The position numbers and the translations under genes were made by a program. Below, one piece after another: positions 20,934 through 32,429 of a stretch of 64,000 nucleotides of DNA (its first letter is position 1; every line of letters begins with the position of its first letter). The notes beneath the pieces are model-generated. The model did no database searches. It was not told the DNA's origin and was given only the letters and a program-made list of their open reading frames with translations. The stretch is from Stenopsyche tienmushanensis (Eukaryota > Arthropoda > Insecta > Trichoptera > Stenopsychidae). The stretch lies in NCBI GenBank assembly GCA_008973525.1, contig WACJ01000114.1, positions 310,001-374,000 of the forward strand, read 5' to 3'.

Positions 20934-22860
20934 CACGGGTTTCTAACATATGGGTTGCGAGCCCAAAGGGTTTTATGGAGGATCGCCAACTTATAAATTC
21001 AACAAAAATAATATTAACTATAATGCGATTTTTATTTTAATAAGGAAAAAAACGTAAATATTCAGAGGACAATCTAAAATTCGGCCATACTTACTTGACT
21101 AGTAATGGAATAAGATAATCCACAATGTCTATTGTGCAAAGTTGTTCTCAGTTATGATTTTATGAAGCCTTCAAAACTCAAACGTTACTTAGAGACGAAG
21201 CATTCAAAACACACTAAAAAGAATTTGGATTTCTTTCGTCGGCATTAACCTCTATGGGAGTACTATCGAAGGGTCTTCGATATGACCTTCACTGTTTAGA
21301 AAGAGCACTCTTGTGCATTGAAACTCGGAGGCAGACAGAGACAGAGAGAACTTAGCGCAATTCGGGAGACTGAGACGGAGAGTTTCCTTGCATGCATCTC
21401 ATGATTGTATAGATCGTTAAGCCCAAATTTATCGACTTATAATGATTTCGATTTCAAGTGTGTTATTTGTTTACGCAAAGAAACGACCGAATATTGTGTG
21501 TTATCGAGAGTGTTTGTTTATTTAACTGCTTGCTGTCCTTCGCTGCGTGCTGAATGAGTCTCTGTCCAATTATTATTTCCTTCTAAAGGAGGAGCAAATG
21601 AATCGATTTTTTGTGCATTGTTTATGTAAAGAAATGACGTAGTCTCGTATGCACTATCAAGTGTTCATTTACAATTGACTCTGCCTCGAATTGAAGATTG
21701 TCTTACGCTGATTAGGAGCTGACAGAAAGTAATCGGTGTAAAGCGATTATGACATCAACGACTTCGTCGATTTTAAATTTGCTCACTAACGAAAAGGTTA
21801 AACTAGTTGCAAACATCAGAGGCTTGGTTTAAACAAGAAGTCTTCAGCAATCATATGGAGTCGCTTTGGAAATCGTCATGCAAAAAAAAACTCACACCAT
21901 TGGAGAAAAGTTCATTACACGAAAAAAGATGGCGGAATTAATTCTTGGATTCTAATAATTCAGCAACGTATATCAGAACTCTTCGTAGACGTTAAATAAT
22001 AGATTTTGAATGAAATCAAGGTTTCACCATTGTTTTCTTTTCAAGTTGATGAATCAACAGACGTAAGCTCGTGTGCTTAGTTACTTGTCTTCGTGAAATA
22101 TATTCATTCATATCAAAGAAGAGTTCCTATTTTGTAGTGGACTTGAAACTAATACAAAAAGTAAAGATATTATGGAAAAGATAAATACGTTTTTTTAGAC
22201 TGGAAGATTATGCTTGGTACTTGATTCGCTGATAAAAATTATATCAAATCTGAAGCTCTTATCATCCGTCTTTTAAAAAACTGTGCAAAGACATGGATTC
22301 TAATCCCAAGGTTCTTCTTTTCTACACTGCTGATTGCCAAAAGGAAATGTTATGAATATTAATTTAAAAATGAAATCAAGTTATTTCTGAAAGTACAAGA
22401 GAAGCATGACCTTTTGGTATATTTATTGACAAAGCTTGGTTGAAAAGAAAAACAAATCTAACAGATATATTAGAATAGCAAAATAAGCTTAACCTGAAAG
22501 TTAAGAAAACGAATATTATTGCATTTCACGAATATTATTGCTGATGAATTACAATATGAATTCTGGGATTTGTAGAATTATTCCTAGACAAGTAACTTGC
22601 TAAATGAAAAATTAGTCCCACAATTTTGGTGTGCTATGTATCATTCATACCCAAATGTGATGATGCTTACCTATCGAGTTTTAGTTCCATCTGTGTGTAC
22701 ATATCTCTGCGTGAGTAGATTTTCGACTCTTTTTCGTTTGAGGAACAACTTGAGGTTGGTGTTAACAAAGAACTATTTTCGTTGTTTATTTTTAATTTTC
22801 ATTAATTATTTAGCAATGAAATTCTATAATTCTGTACGAAAACATGCTAAAATTTAGCTT
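20934..22860 (+). pseudogene. ZBED-type hAT transposase, degraded, split by a MITE
   Basis: Left end at about 20934 (CACGGGTTTCTAACATATGG with GTTGCGAGCCCAAAGG) matches the GGGTTxCxxACxxATGGGTxGCG ends of ZBED5-like hAT elements. At 21160-21245 the frame reads MKPSKLKRYLETKHSKH, the region after the BED finger. The reading resumes at 21802 after a TTAA-flanked MITE. Further pieces are IKEEFLFCSGLETNTKSKD with MEKINTFF at about 22105-22195, and a C-terminal VPSVCTYLCVSRFSTL at about 22690-22730, corresponding to the hAT dimerisation region. Many stops and frameshifts are present. A related copy lies on the minus strand at 41120-42010. Confidence 0.75.
21245..21801 (+). mobile_element. piggyBac-type MITE family 1, copy 1 (inside ZBED hAT)
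   Basis: Bounded by TTAA at 21245-21248 and 21798-21801. The left end is CCTCTATGGGAGTACTATC and the right end CTCACTAACGAAAAGG. Close relatives lie at 34578-35086 and 54008-54542. The interior shares the AAATTTATCGACTTATAATG block, the AAGAAATGACCGAATATTGT-type block and the GTAATCGGTGTAAAGCGATT block with those copies. It has no transposase. TTAA duplication is the hallmark of piggyBac insertion. It interrupts the ZBED reading frame. Confidence 0.8.
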
Positions 22861-23280
22861 TCCACCTGTCCTATATCCATACTTGTACGATAGTAGAATT
22901 TATCTCGACGAATCTTCGATCGCTTTACGGCGACAGTCTTCCTTCCGTACTTGGCACGCATCCTAACAACTCTCACGATTTACGGCGTGTGCTTGAAACT
23001 CGATCGAGATTCAATAAAATTTCTACACATCTCGGGTACATAATACGAAGAAATAGTTATTCAATAGGGTTAAAATTACGTCTGCAATATTTGATAATTT
23101 TTCATACTGTGTCATCCAGGTGAAACAGGAAGAATTGCATAGATTGGATTATATGATTCGAGAAGTTTACTTTAAATTTAACATAACATAGAATAATAAA
23201 ATGAATTATCGTTTTCATATTTGAATCTGCATTCAATAACTTCCGTAACATAACATAGTCTTCCAATGCGACGTATAATT
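22861..23280. other. Unassigned DNA
   Basis: Probably the remaining 3' part of the ZBED-type hAT and the broken front of the MULE-like unit; no motif is readable. Confidence 0.35.
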
Positions 23281-23761
23281 CAAATAAAACTTCAAAAGGA
23301 AGCTAGTTGTAATAACATGGTTTCAAAGATGAACCATCACTTACAATTGAGCTTCAGAAACTTCTTCGTCCTGTTTATTCAGATCTGTCGTCAGAAGATC
23401 TGTTACAATGTTTTTTGTGCGGATATACACAAAATAACAACAAAAGCTTCAACGCTGTCCTCTGCGGCTTGGCTCCAAAACATATTTTTTGTTCGAAACT
23501 GACAACTTTTATGGCTGCATGTATTTTCAACGAAGGTATCTTCTTCCTATTGCGTTTGATGAAAATGATGGGTATCACAATTGGACCACAAGCAAAAATA
23601 ATTGTCAACAAAAGGGATATGATGCGCGTGAAAAAAGCTGACGCTGCACATTCAGCAGCATCGAAAGAGGCAAGATTGACCCAAAGACTGAGACGATCAA
23701 CTGAAGATGATTTTTTTGAAGGAACAGAAGACATCACTTATGCTCCTGTTATAGCAGATTA
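23281..23761 (+). pseudogene. MULE-like transposase, C-terminal end
   Basis: Two frames joined by a frameshift near 23400 read as the C-terminal part of an invertebrate Mutator-like transposase-domain protein. The first contains SEDLLQ-type residues around 23390. The second (23415-23761) reads CGYTQNNNKSFNAVL, matching the G-x-TQN-x-NE-S-x-N hallmark of this family, then FNEG at about 23535, GITIGPQAKIIVNKRD and KADAAHSAASKEARLTQR, and ends IAD at the stop 23759-23761. The catalytic part is missing. The 57021-57480 region on the other strand is a second, more deleted copy. This is an element end, not a host gene. The family name rests on motif memory and should be tested by profile search. 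Confidence 0.6.
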
Positions 23762-24190
23762 GATGTAACTATTAAACTTTTCATTTTATTCGCACATAAA
23801 CTTCGGTTCAAACACGTTTTTCTCGAAACAACATTTTCCAGGTTCACGTAAGTGCTTCCATACTCCCTGGATGAGCATTCTTTATGATATTTGGCAGGCA
23901 TGTGTTCAATAAACTTCTTCATCGTTTAGATTACAATCATCCAAAAATATTTAAAAGTTTTTATTTATTGAACAAAAAACTACAAAAAACGTTGGTAAAA
24001 ACACACATTTTTCTACAAGTAGTTTAAGCTATACACAATATTATACAAAGTAAAAATATGTTTTATTTTTTGCTGCAAATCATCTGTTCAGAACTTAGGA
24101 CTTCCATTGTGAAGAATGTCATTGCCCCCACTCCCACTATTGTTTTAAAAAATATTTTTTTATACAAAAAAACATAGCGACTCGCCGGTG
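23762..24190 (+). repeat. Region downstream of the MULE-like end, repeated in inverted orientation
   Basis: This non-coding tract follows the stop codon directly and matches the minus strand of 18900-19320 over most of its length. Compared with that copy it has about 35 extra bases near 23825-23860. It is probably the 3' untranslated and terminal part of the same element. Confidence 0.6.
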
Positions 24191-24640
24191 AATCACTGGC
24201 GCTTAAGTGGTTAAGAAGCAATTTTCATGGCGTTTTAATTACTTTTGCATTATCGATGACACGTTGTTGCGAAACAATACGCTATAATCAAGTATTGGGG
24301 AATTATTGTTCTCGTTTACTGTTAATCAATCAAAAAAATGACAGCTTAATTCGTTCAGGGTGTATACGTAAAATTTATTTAAAAGCAAAAAACTGTATAA
24401 ACCGAAGTTTAAGTATACGAAATAAGTGAAAGTACGTAAAAATAATAAAAGTGAATATTATATAAATTTACGCGTTTTTTGAAATATATTTTTGCGTATA
24501 TCGAAGCACCAGTTGCGATATGGAATATGAATTAAATTAAATACAGAATTATTATTTCATATTGAAGGCTTTCTATAATATCATTTTTTTAATATTTCAG
24601 CGACCTAATACAGCAGATACGCGGTAATCCTGCACCCGTC
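24191..24640. other. Unassigned AT-rich DNA
   Basis: No feature is recognised apart from a CGACCTAATACAGCAGATAC tract near 24600 that might be a degraded Tigger end. Confidence 0.3.
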
Positions 24641-24890
24641 TATTTCGGCGCCCCCTGTAGACCGACATCTCAATACAAATATAGTACATATGTACGGTAA
24701 AGTTTCGTTAATGTAAAAAATGCAAAACGTTTGATTCTGGACCGTCTAAAACGTAATTAATCTTTTGTAAATTGATAAATGAGTACGGCGTAGGACGTTC
24801 AATAATTTATGATACAAAAAAACCACATGGGATCGGGAGCAGTACTGTATAATCCAATTTGTTGGATAATCCGACACCACTTTGCAAAAC
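24641..24890 (+). pseudogene. Tigger/pogo (jerky-like) N-terminal fragment
   Basis: From about 24716 the frame reads through a KRLILDRL-like start with a shift and then FCKLINEYGVGRSIIYDTKK at 24765-24830, the HTH (psq-type) DNA-binding segment of Tigger/pogo transposases (usual form LAxEYGVGxSTIxDIKK). It then joins CAGTACTGTATAATCCAATT, which may be a terminal repeat, so the catalytic part appears deleted. The same block occurs at 56590-56975. Confidence 0.55.
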
Positions 24891-25780
24891 GTTTGTCAGA
24901 TTATAATAATATACATTGTGTGTAGCATAAACATTCAATCTTCTTCGCTCAATGAAAATATGTAGTTATTTGGGGTTTAGTTACAGTGATTTTGGTATTA
25001 GCATAGGCACTTATTAAATAGTATATGTAATTTTTATCTTGCTTATAACCAAATCAAATCTACGAATCGGTGTTGAAATCTCGCTGTAAAAAATAATTGT
25101 GTGTTGTAAAAATGCCAGTTAATACAGTTTGAAATATCATGATATTTAATTGATTGTTCCTGTATTACAAAAAACCTTTTGTTTTTCATGGTGATCAATT
25201 TCATTTTGAATTAAGATAGTGGAAACAATAAAATGGTTAGATGCTTTTGGTTTGGCTTAAGTGTTCACAGCAAAATTTTAATTCAAGCTTCACTATGTAA
25301 TAAAATATTTAAAATAATATACAATCGAGTTCTCTCTCAGGTCATTAAATCGCTAAAATGTGCATTTCATAAAAACGCGGCTAAACACACGCGAACATTA
25401 CATTCTTCTATCTAATAAAAATAAATGAATGCAACTCAAGAAAACAAAGCTGTAAAATTTCACAAATGGATTCAAAAACCGATAAGAAAATTGTATGAGA
25501 TACGGGCTGGCAACTTTCATAAGTGCATATTCTGAAAAATCTTGCATCTCGTCATACGACTACAGATTCTACAGAAATATAAGTCCTCAGCGTTCCCAAT
25601 TCCAGAGATTCCAAACAAAATACATATATAACGTATATAAGTCAATATAATCTAAAGCTCAAATCCCATAATATTCCTTTAAAACGGTGAACGATTCCTG
25701 CAGTGTTTGTACGGGTAATTGATTGATACTTGTGTTGCGTGGGCGAATAGTCGTGGATAGCGACGAGAATTTTGTATTAT
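24891..25780. other. Unassigned AT-rich DNA
   Basis: No gene or repeat is recognised. Confidence 0.4.
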
Positions 25781-25849
25781 TGGTGGATCTTTAAATGCAT
25801 AGTGTCTGGTCATTGTTAAATATTCGAGTAAAGGCAATTTTAGAACAAA

Positions 25850-26150
25850 CAGCCCCGCTTTCTAAATAAAACAATGGGAATGGAATGCGGCCGGGATGTC
25901 TTCGTCCTGGAAAGTTGACGAAACGATTTTTTTTCCTCTTAAAGACACTATTGTATATAAGGATCCGCGCCCTTACTGGGCCCTCTTGTCTTTCTTTTTG
26001 GTTTGAACTTCGGGCGATAAGAATTCTGGGGTCGAGAAATCCAGAATCCGGCGCCATTCATTCATTTCGAATATTCTCCCGGTTTCAAATCGAATAATCC
26101 TGACAAAACCCGTTGTCAGTCATCGTCGATCCATTGGTCCGGCGGATTGA
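25850..26150 (+). promoter_or_regulatory. GC-richer segment with TATA box, possible LTR
   Basis: A TATATAA box at 25954-25960 is followed by a GC-rich stretch (GGATCCGCGCCCTTACTGGG) and a short inverted repeat ATTCTGG...CCAGAAT around 26020-26046. In AT-rich surroundings this looks like a promoter-bearing LTR or another core promoter, but I see neither TG...CA boundaries nor a primer-binding site. The two opposite open frames here (25791-26057 and 25885-26097) overlap and carry no domain. Confidence 0.25.
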
Positions 26151-26864
26151 CGCAGTGACATTATTTGTGTCATTATTAAGCTTTTAATTTAATGCCGGTA
26201 TTAACAATTATTCAGGTTTCAAAAATTGTTATTAATGTCCGCAACGCTGAAAGCTTGATAGACTGAAAATTTCCTGATTTACATTGTATACAACACTGAC
26301 TAAAACAAAAATTAGCTTTGTAGAAGTGGTTGAAAATTTTCAGTCGCTGCCTCCCGTACATAATTATATCGCAAAAATATACCAATCGATGTAAAAAAAT
26401 AATAAATAACCGGTGATATCTGAAAATAATTTTGAAAAGCAAGTGGGTCTAGAGAGGAAGATCTACTTACGTCATAACTTGGAACGCATTAGGCGTTAAT
26501 TGTCAATTTGCGCTAGTATTTTTGGATCAGAGTATAGACATTGAATCGTTATACTTTTCATTTCGGTTTTGGTTTCGATTACATTTCTAACAATTATATC
26601 GGTTTGGTTACAGTTTTCGTTCAGGAAAAAATAACGGTTTTACCGGTTTTTAGTTTTGCTCCTGGTGATTTTTAAAGTGTTTTTATTTGTATTAAAAACT
26701 TATTTTTTAGTATAATTTAGAGCATTTTATTCCTTTTTTTATAATAAGCATTCTGCATGAATAATATTGTCGATTTTACTCCCTTTAATTATCAATGATT
26801 CATTAGTTTTCATTTTTTCAATTTATTCATAAAAAAATCTTTCTAGAAAATGGAGTCGTCAGAT
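26151..26864. other. Unassigned AT-rich DNA
   Basis: Nothing is recognised. A block at 26560-26720 (GGTTTTGGTTTCGATT, then AAAACTTATTTTTTAGTATA) has weak similarity to 49625-49700. Confidence 0.3.
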
Positions 26865-26991
26865 AGCCTTGGCTACGGGAGAACGTCCTTCCCGCAGCCA
26901 GATGTCTCTCTCGGGTTTAATAAAGAGGCTATCTAAGAAGAGAGTCTTTCTGTTCGACGTCCATCCACCCCCATCCATTCATCCTGCTACA
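26865..26991 (+). mobile_element. LTR fragment (3' half)
   Basis: The block GGCTACGGGAGAACGTCCTT, the AATAAAGAGGCTATCT polyadenylation-type block, TTCGACGTCC and CCCATCCATTCATCCTGCTACA parallel 33310-33454 in order. Ending on ACA fits the end of an LTR. The 5' half and the internal coding part are absent. Confidence 0.45.
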
Positions 26992-27264
26992 TAAAATATA
27001 CGTTTTTGTATTGTTTTGAAGGTGATTCAGCTCTTCAACAAAATTGCAAAAAATGTGCAAATTATACTACAAAAAAAGTGTTTTTAAAATGAAAAAAATT
27101 CATCTACCTTTTTGATTTTAAATGCATTAGGAATCCAATGCATGGTGATATTTATAATAATTGATTCGACATTAGTATAGTGGATTATATATCGAACTTT
27201 TTCATAAGGTTTGTCCAACAAGTACCAACTACCTACAACACCAACAAGTTTGCCCTAATTTCCA

Positions 27265-27460
27265 GGATCTGTAATTAATTCAACTATTACAAAACAACAA
27301 AAATATTAATATCAACAAAGCTTGATTTTTGAAGTTCGTTGAGTCTATTTAGAATATGTTTTTCGAATATTTTACTTAGTGCAGAAAATAAGCTAATCGG
27401 ACGATAATTTATTGGGCTACTGGCGTCTTTGCCTGGATTTTTTAAATTTCTATACGTGTT
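27265..27460 (-). pseudogene. LINE reverse transcriptase fragment
   Basis: On the minus strand the frame reads KNPGKDASSPINYRPISLFS and then ALSKIFEKHILNRLNELQKS, which is the Jockey/CR1-type RT block PGK..x.P.NYRPISLL.ALSKIxE. The frame stays open for about 60 codons but the rest of ORF2 is absent. Confidence 0.7.
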
Positions 27461-29191
27461 ATCAGTTGAATGATGAGAAATGGGAAATGAATCTTATATA
27501 AGCTCAAAAATGAAAATCAGTGGCCAAAAATAAAAAAAACTTTTTTCAATTCCTCGACCTGTATTTACGATAAAAAGTCCCTTTGTGTGTATGATGGTAT
27601 AAGTTTGGTTTTATTCACACTTTTAGTTGCTGAACCCAGACTTAATCATTACGGCAAAATTGCATTGTGAACAATTTTTCCAAATGGAAGAAGAAATCAT
27701 TAAAAAATATACTTTTGTAAACGATCTGAGGCGTATTCTTAAATGACAAGCAGCAAAATTACTCAGAACAAAATTTGTAAGCTATGGTTACAAATTTAAT
27801 GTATTCACTATAAAAACGTAAACATGTTTAATAAATGGAATGAGGTTTGCGATTTAATATTCATACAAATATTCATTTTTTAAATAATTGTAATCTCAGT
27901 TAAATTGGAAACATGGGAAAAAATCTATCCGAAATTTTGTCGATATGATTTCTATCATTCGTCAAAGAATTAAAATAATCCAGTTTCAATGCTCGCTGGA
28001 AAATGGTGGGCCCAGAAATAGTCCCCGGAGGAAATGTTTTACTACCAATAAAATATGAATACCAAAAGACAATTAGCATTTGCTGAAACAATCGCTTATT
28101 ACAGAATTTTTAAGCGCTTAAAAATGCTCCTGCGTTCATAATGCACTATTAAGTGCAATTGACGTCGAAACTTCATAGTTAAAAAATATCATTGTCTTTA
28201 AAAAAATACTTTTTGTGTTATCCTGAAGTCAGGTAGTTCAGCATACGAGTAAAAGCCCTTCAATTAACTGTGCAATTATGCTACGAAGAGCAGTGCTTTT
28301 TTACTGAAAAAAAAACCACTTCCATCTTTAATTTTGAATGCATTAAAAATTCAGTGCAAATATCATAAGTGCAAGAGAATATTTTTAATAATAGACATAG
28401 CCTAAAAAATATAAATCCATGAGTAGTTTTTATTTCAATGATTAAGCGTTGGTGTTATGGTTTAGATTAGGTTCTAGTTCAAATCCAGATTATGGAAAAA
28501 ATGTCCACGTACCAAGACATTTGAGAGATAAAGTGCTAATGTTTTCGATGATTTTTTACAATCCATCTATAACCTGTTATCTATGCTCTGGAGAAGTAAA
28601 TACGGAATTATTTGCGAAAATAGTTCAAATACAATTTCAAAATAATGATAACTTCGCCACATACTCTAAATATTCATGTCCAAATAGCTTTATCCTAGTT
28701 GTCTTCCGTGAAAAGCAATTTAAATGCATTGAAACATGAAATTCCATTATCTCTAATAAAACCGCATGTGGAGATTGAGTGTCTTATCGAGAATTATTTC
28801 TCAAGAATTTCTCGACAAATTTAAGAAACGAAATCGAGAATTCTCATTTCCCGATAAATAATAGTCATCAAAAAATCTTTTGTAACATTGAACCACAAAC
28901 TGTTACTGTGAATTTTGATGCCAAAATTAAAATTGTTCGAATCAATGCATCAATATCGGCTTAAAAATCAATGATCATTTAGAGATTAAATTTAATAGAA
29001 TTTAATATTAAAATGGAGAATATCATCTCGATAATTTTTGATGAAAGTGGAAGATGAATATAATGATGGTTTGGAAGTAATCCCAATGACAGCAACCCCC
29101 GGTAACATACGTCATAATAAATTAAATTCATTAATACGCAAAGATAGATCTTTAATCATATATATAGCATAGAAGATCTCCTTTTAACATC
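27461..29191. other. Unassigned AT-rich DNA with two short unrecognised frames
   Basis: Plus-strand frames at 28449-28739 (96 codons) and 28779-28964 (61 codons) follow one another and could belong to one broken element, perhaps the front of the hAT-like fragment at 29550, but they show no motif I can name. The rest is low-complexity. Confidence 0.3.
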
Positions 29192-29424
29192 TTAACCGAG
29201 TATGACGAAATATTTCGTCATTAAAAAACTGTAGCGAGTATGACGAAATATTCCGTCAAGACCTTTAAAAAATTACTCTCTAGTGGGGATGAAGAGTTAC
29301 CGATTATTTTAGTTTACTATGAGCGTGACGAAATAATCCGTAGTCCTATCCTATCGAAATAATTCCCCGTTGCACATACACACTTTAACATGCGCAAAAA
29401 TAAACTCCCCGCTTAAGAAGTTAA
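29192..29424. mobile_element. TTAA-bounded MITE with repeated palindrome
   Basis: Bounded by TTAA at 29192-29195 and 29421-29424. The left end is CCGAGTATGACG and the right end CCCCGCTTAAGAAG. Inside, the perfect palindrome TGACGAAATATTTCGTCA (29203-29220) recurs with one change at 29241-29258 and in weaker form at 29326-29343. No coding capacity. Terminal repeats are weak, so the piggyBac assignment rests on TTAA and on resemblance to the other MITEs here. Confidence 0.5.
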
Positions 29425-29549
29425 ATATAATAAGATCTTTTAAACATACATAAAAATGAATTTGTAAAAGAGCTCACTTTGCATCGATATTGCAAAACTC
29501 GGTGGAATTCCTTACTAAAAATGGCCGAAAGATTTTATGAAACTGAACA

Positions 29550-30060
29550 GATAAGATCTCTGACATAATATCAGCATTACTACCATTAAAAGTAGCTGAA
29601 GAAGCTCCATGTCGTGAAGACATACATTTATATACACCCGACATAACATTGAACTTTTTGTTTGATGAACTGTCTAAATATAATTCTTTTTTAGTCATCG
29701 AACTTAAAGAAAAGCTAATAATGGAAAGGAAATTAATATTTATAAATATTCCGATGTAGGTAATTATCTTTATGATTCTGACACAATTAATGAGTTTGAT
29801 GTATATGGAATATTTAATATGACAAATAAAATTACAATTATGTCGAAAATCAAAGATATAGTCGAGCATGAATTTCAAGGGATGAAAATAATGATATTTC
29901 TGAACAAAAACGGAGATGAAATAAAATAGTCTCATTATTAACATCGGAGGAAAAGCTACAGACGGCAATTAAATGTTATTGAGAGAGAAATGTCATATTT
30001 GGAACTCGAGAAAAATTGAGGTAAATATTTGAACATTACATTTCAAAAAATGATCATTTG
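29550..30060 (+). pseudogene. hAT-like transposase fragment (copy 1)
   Basis: Plus-strand frames read ISDIISALLPLKVAEEA at about 29560, then LFDELSKYNSFLVIELKEKL at about 29660-29720, and after a shift YLYDSDTINEFDVYGIF and MIFLNKNGDEIK up to about 29930. The order (helix around LxPLxxxxxxL, then EL...KxRxxERR) resembles the region before the dimerisation part of BED-type hAT transposases. A second copy at 39425-39840 keeps the RNRIKE residues. The long minus-strand open frame at 29474-29968 is the antisense of this fragment and is not a gene. Assignment is tentative. Confidence 0.4.
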
Positions 30061-30839
30061 CCGACCAACTAGTAAAGGAAAATAAGGTAGTAAGAGGTAG
30101 TAAAATCGCTTCAAGCTGTATGATTCTATTTCTATTCTAAAAAAGCCTTACAACAATGTAATATAAAAACATCGATAATTAATTTATTTACATTGTATTT
30201 ACAGCGAAATAAAACCATTTCTAAAGAAGATTTGTGTTTCTAATCGAGAATTTTGCGTAAACGGATTTTCAACACATTTAGCCTATTAGCCCGTGGGGCG
30301 AGTAACCATAATAAAAAAAAATCGTTTGTCGACACTCTTAAATATTCAGTTCCTCGAGGTTTGTTTTTAAAGCATAGTTCGTTAGATTTATTCATTTAAA
30401 AACCACCTTTGATTAATAATACTTTGATGACATTAATGTCTGTTATTTGCCTTTTAAGTTCTGTGAGAACGCTGTTAAAACAATAAACATACCAAAACTG
30501 GTTGCAAAGTGGAATATGAATTATAAACAAAACATCCATCGCTTGATTGCACCACTTTAAGTGCGATTCAAATTATTTAAATGGAATATGAAGAAATTTC
30601 TGAAAATAAACGGTAAATTTTATGAGAATAAGAAGCACGAACACATTCCAGCTGCGTGAGTTTCGAAGAGTTTGCAAACTTTGTAAAAATCCGTATAATT
30701 CATAACCAGCAGACATTAAAATTAAGTTTTCTGAGTGTCTTCGCAAGGACGTACTGCATATATAACAGTTTTCAACCTGTGGTTTTCATAAAAAGGCGTA
30801 CAAAAGTGATACATGTAATGTTATAAAAATATGAAAAAA
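30061..30839. other. Unassigned AT-rich DNA
   Basis: No feature is recognised. Confidence 0.4.
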
Positions 30840-31275
30840 GTTAACTAATACTTTTATAAATGCAATATATTAAATACTATTATAATATATGTTATAGATA
30901 ATATACAAAGATAGTTCCAAAAGTACCCGCTACGTTGCTTCGGTGATCGTACAAATCATAGAAAATGGCGCAAAAAGCCCTAAAAGAGGATGGAGTGGCT
31001 AAAAGGTTTGTAGGTTCAATCGGTCCACTTTTCTGACCGCTGATATAACGAACGAGCACCTACAGAACGATTATAAACGCTCATTATGAAACGAAGTTGT
31101 CTGAAGAAGACTGAACGGGTAGGTTGTTTAAATTTTACATTCTGTCGAAAATATTGTTGTCTTTATTTTATTGCGGGCTTTGCTGGCTGGGTCTGCGTCT
31201 CTGGTCTGCGTATTCTGCGTTTTGCGCTTCAAACCCAGTTGCGCCCGTGGCGGGCGCCTATTTTGCAACGCCCTT
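30840..31275. repeat. Dispersed repeat R-A, copy 2 (hairpin-ended)
   Basis: Same orientation and block order as 391-900. The hairpin near the end is perfect here: GCGCCCG-TGG-CGGGCGC at about 31241-31257. A 65-codon frame at 31086-31283 runs through it but is AT-biased at the front and GC-rich at the end, as expected of a chance frame. Confidence 0.6.
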
Positions 31276-31352
31276 GTTATTAAAAAACAAGTATTATACG
31301 TAGGCGCGATTATTGAAAATTTTAATTGTAGTCATCACCATCAAAATTAGTG

Positions 31353-31535
31353 TTACTTCTCGAAAATTATTAAATTTTCTGATTTCTCGAGATATTTTAA
31401 AAATGAATTTTTATTATGCAAAATAAAATTTGTATTAATATTTTTTAAAACGCTCCACTGCTTATGAATGGGTTTCTGCAAAAATGCATTCTGTTTGAAA
31501 AGTTTTATTAGGGTTCTAGATATGACAAAAAGAGG
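31353..31535 (+). repeat. Dispersed repeat R-B, copy 2
   Basis: Reverse-complement counterpart of 18240-18380, sharing the CTAGATAT, GGGTTCTAGA and CATTCTGTTTGAAAAG-type blocks. The element class is unknown. Confidence 0.5.
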
Positions 31536-32429
31536 TTCATTTCTTACTTTCAAACTCGTCTTATCTTTGTTTAAGAAACAAAAGATGCTGCTTGAAATTA
31601 TTCGTTCCACCATAAAAATATCCAAGCTCTCTCAAGTCGAAAGACCTTAATAGCTTATCCGATAATAACTATTTCAGCAAATTATACATTCATTTTATGA
31701 CCGTTGAGAGTTTGTTTACAAAATTATTTCTGTTGAATGGGTTGTTTGTTAGTGTTTTTTCGATTATCAAATCAAAATCCCTAATCATAATGCAGCCACA
31801 CGCAGTTCACTGCAGAATTAAAGCCATTTTAGTATCTTTATATTATTAAGATGATATGATTTATTAACGTAAATTTAAAATTGTACGTATATTATAATTA
31901 TGATTTTAAGATAAACCATGCCAATATTCTCGACCACATTTGCTCATATAAAGTTTGCCAGACTTGAGTATTTATAGAAAATGTAGGCAAAAGTATTTAG
32001 GTCATATTGAGTTCGATATGCATGACTATTCAAATATTAGGAGATTGCAGTATGCAAAGGCAATGATATTTCGAGGGCAAAAAAATCAATACTTGCATGA
32101 ACTTTGACTAAATACCAATTTTAGGAGAGAAAAACCCTAGATGAATTACTATAAATAAATGTAGGGTCTTGATATGATTGTTAATGAGTCACATCTGGTT
32201 GAAGACGACTTGGTATTAATTAGGTTTCTTCTTATTAGTGTCATGTTTATTTGCAATCGAAGGGGATCTTTAAAAGAGATTTTTTCATGAATTAAGTTTT
32301 ATAGTGGTAATTTTCCATTACAAATATGCTTAAATTGGCGTAAGATATTTAAAGAATTTTTAGCATTTATGTAGAAGAAAGGCTATAGTGAATGCCGAAA
32401 TTCAAATCAGCCACTCATACACTACTGAC
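31536..32429. other. Unassigned AT-rich DNA
   Basis: No feature is recognised. Confidence 0.4.

Noticed and set aside
23415..23762. 115-codon frame as an intact host gene
   Set aside because: It starts inside the TQN-x-N motif of a longer transposase frame and the front is frameshifted; a second decayed copy exists at 57021-57480.
28440..28500. AGTTCAAATCCAG as a tRNA gene
   Set aside because: No acceptor stem or anticodon arm can be drawn around it.
29474..29968. Longest minus-strand open frame outside the ZAD gene (164 codons)
   Set aside because: The opposite strand holds a hAT-like coding remnant and the minus frame is its antisense; a related antisense frame appears over the second copy at 39533-39715.
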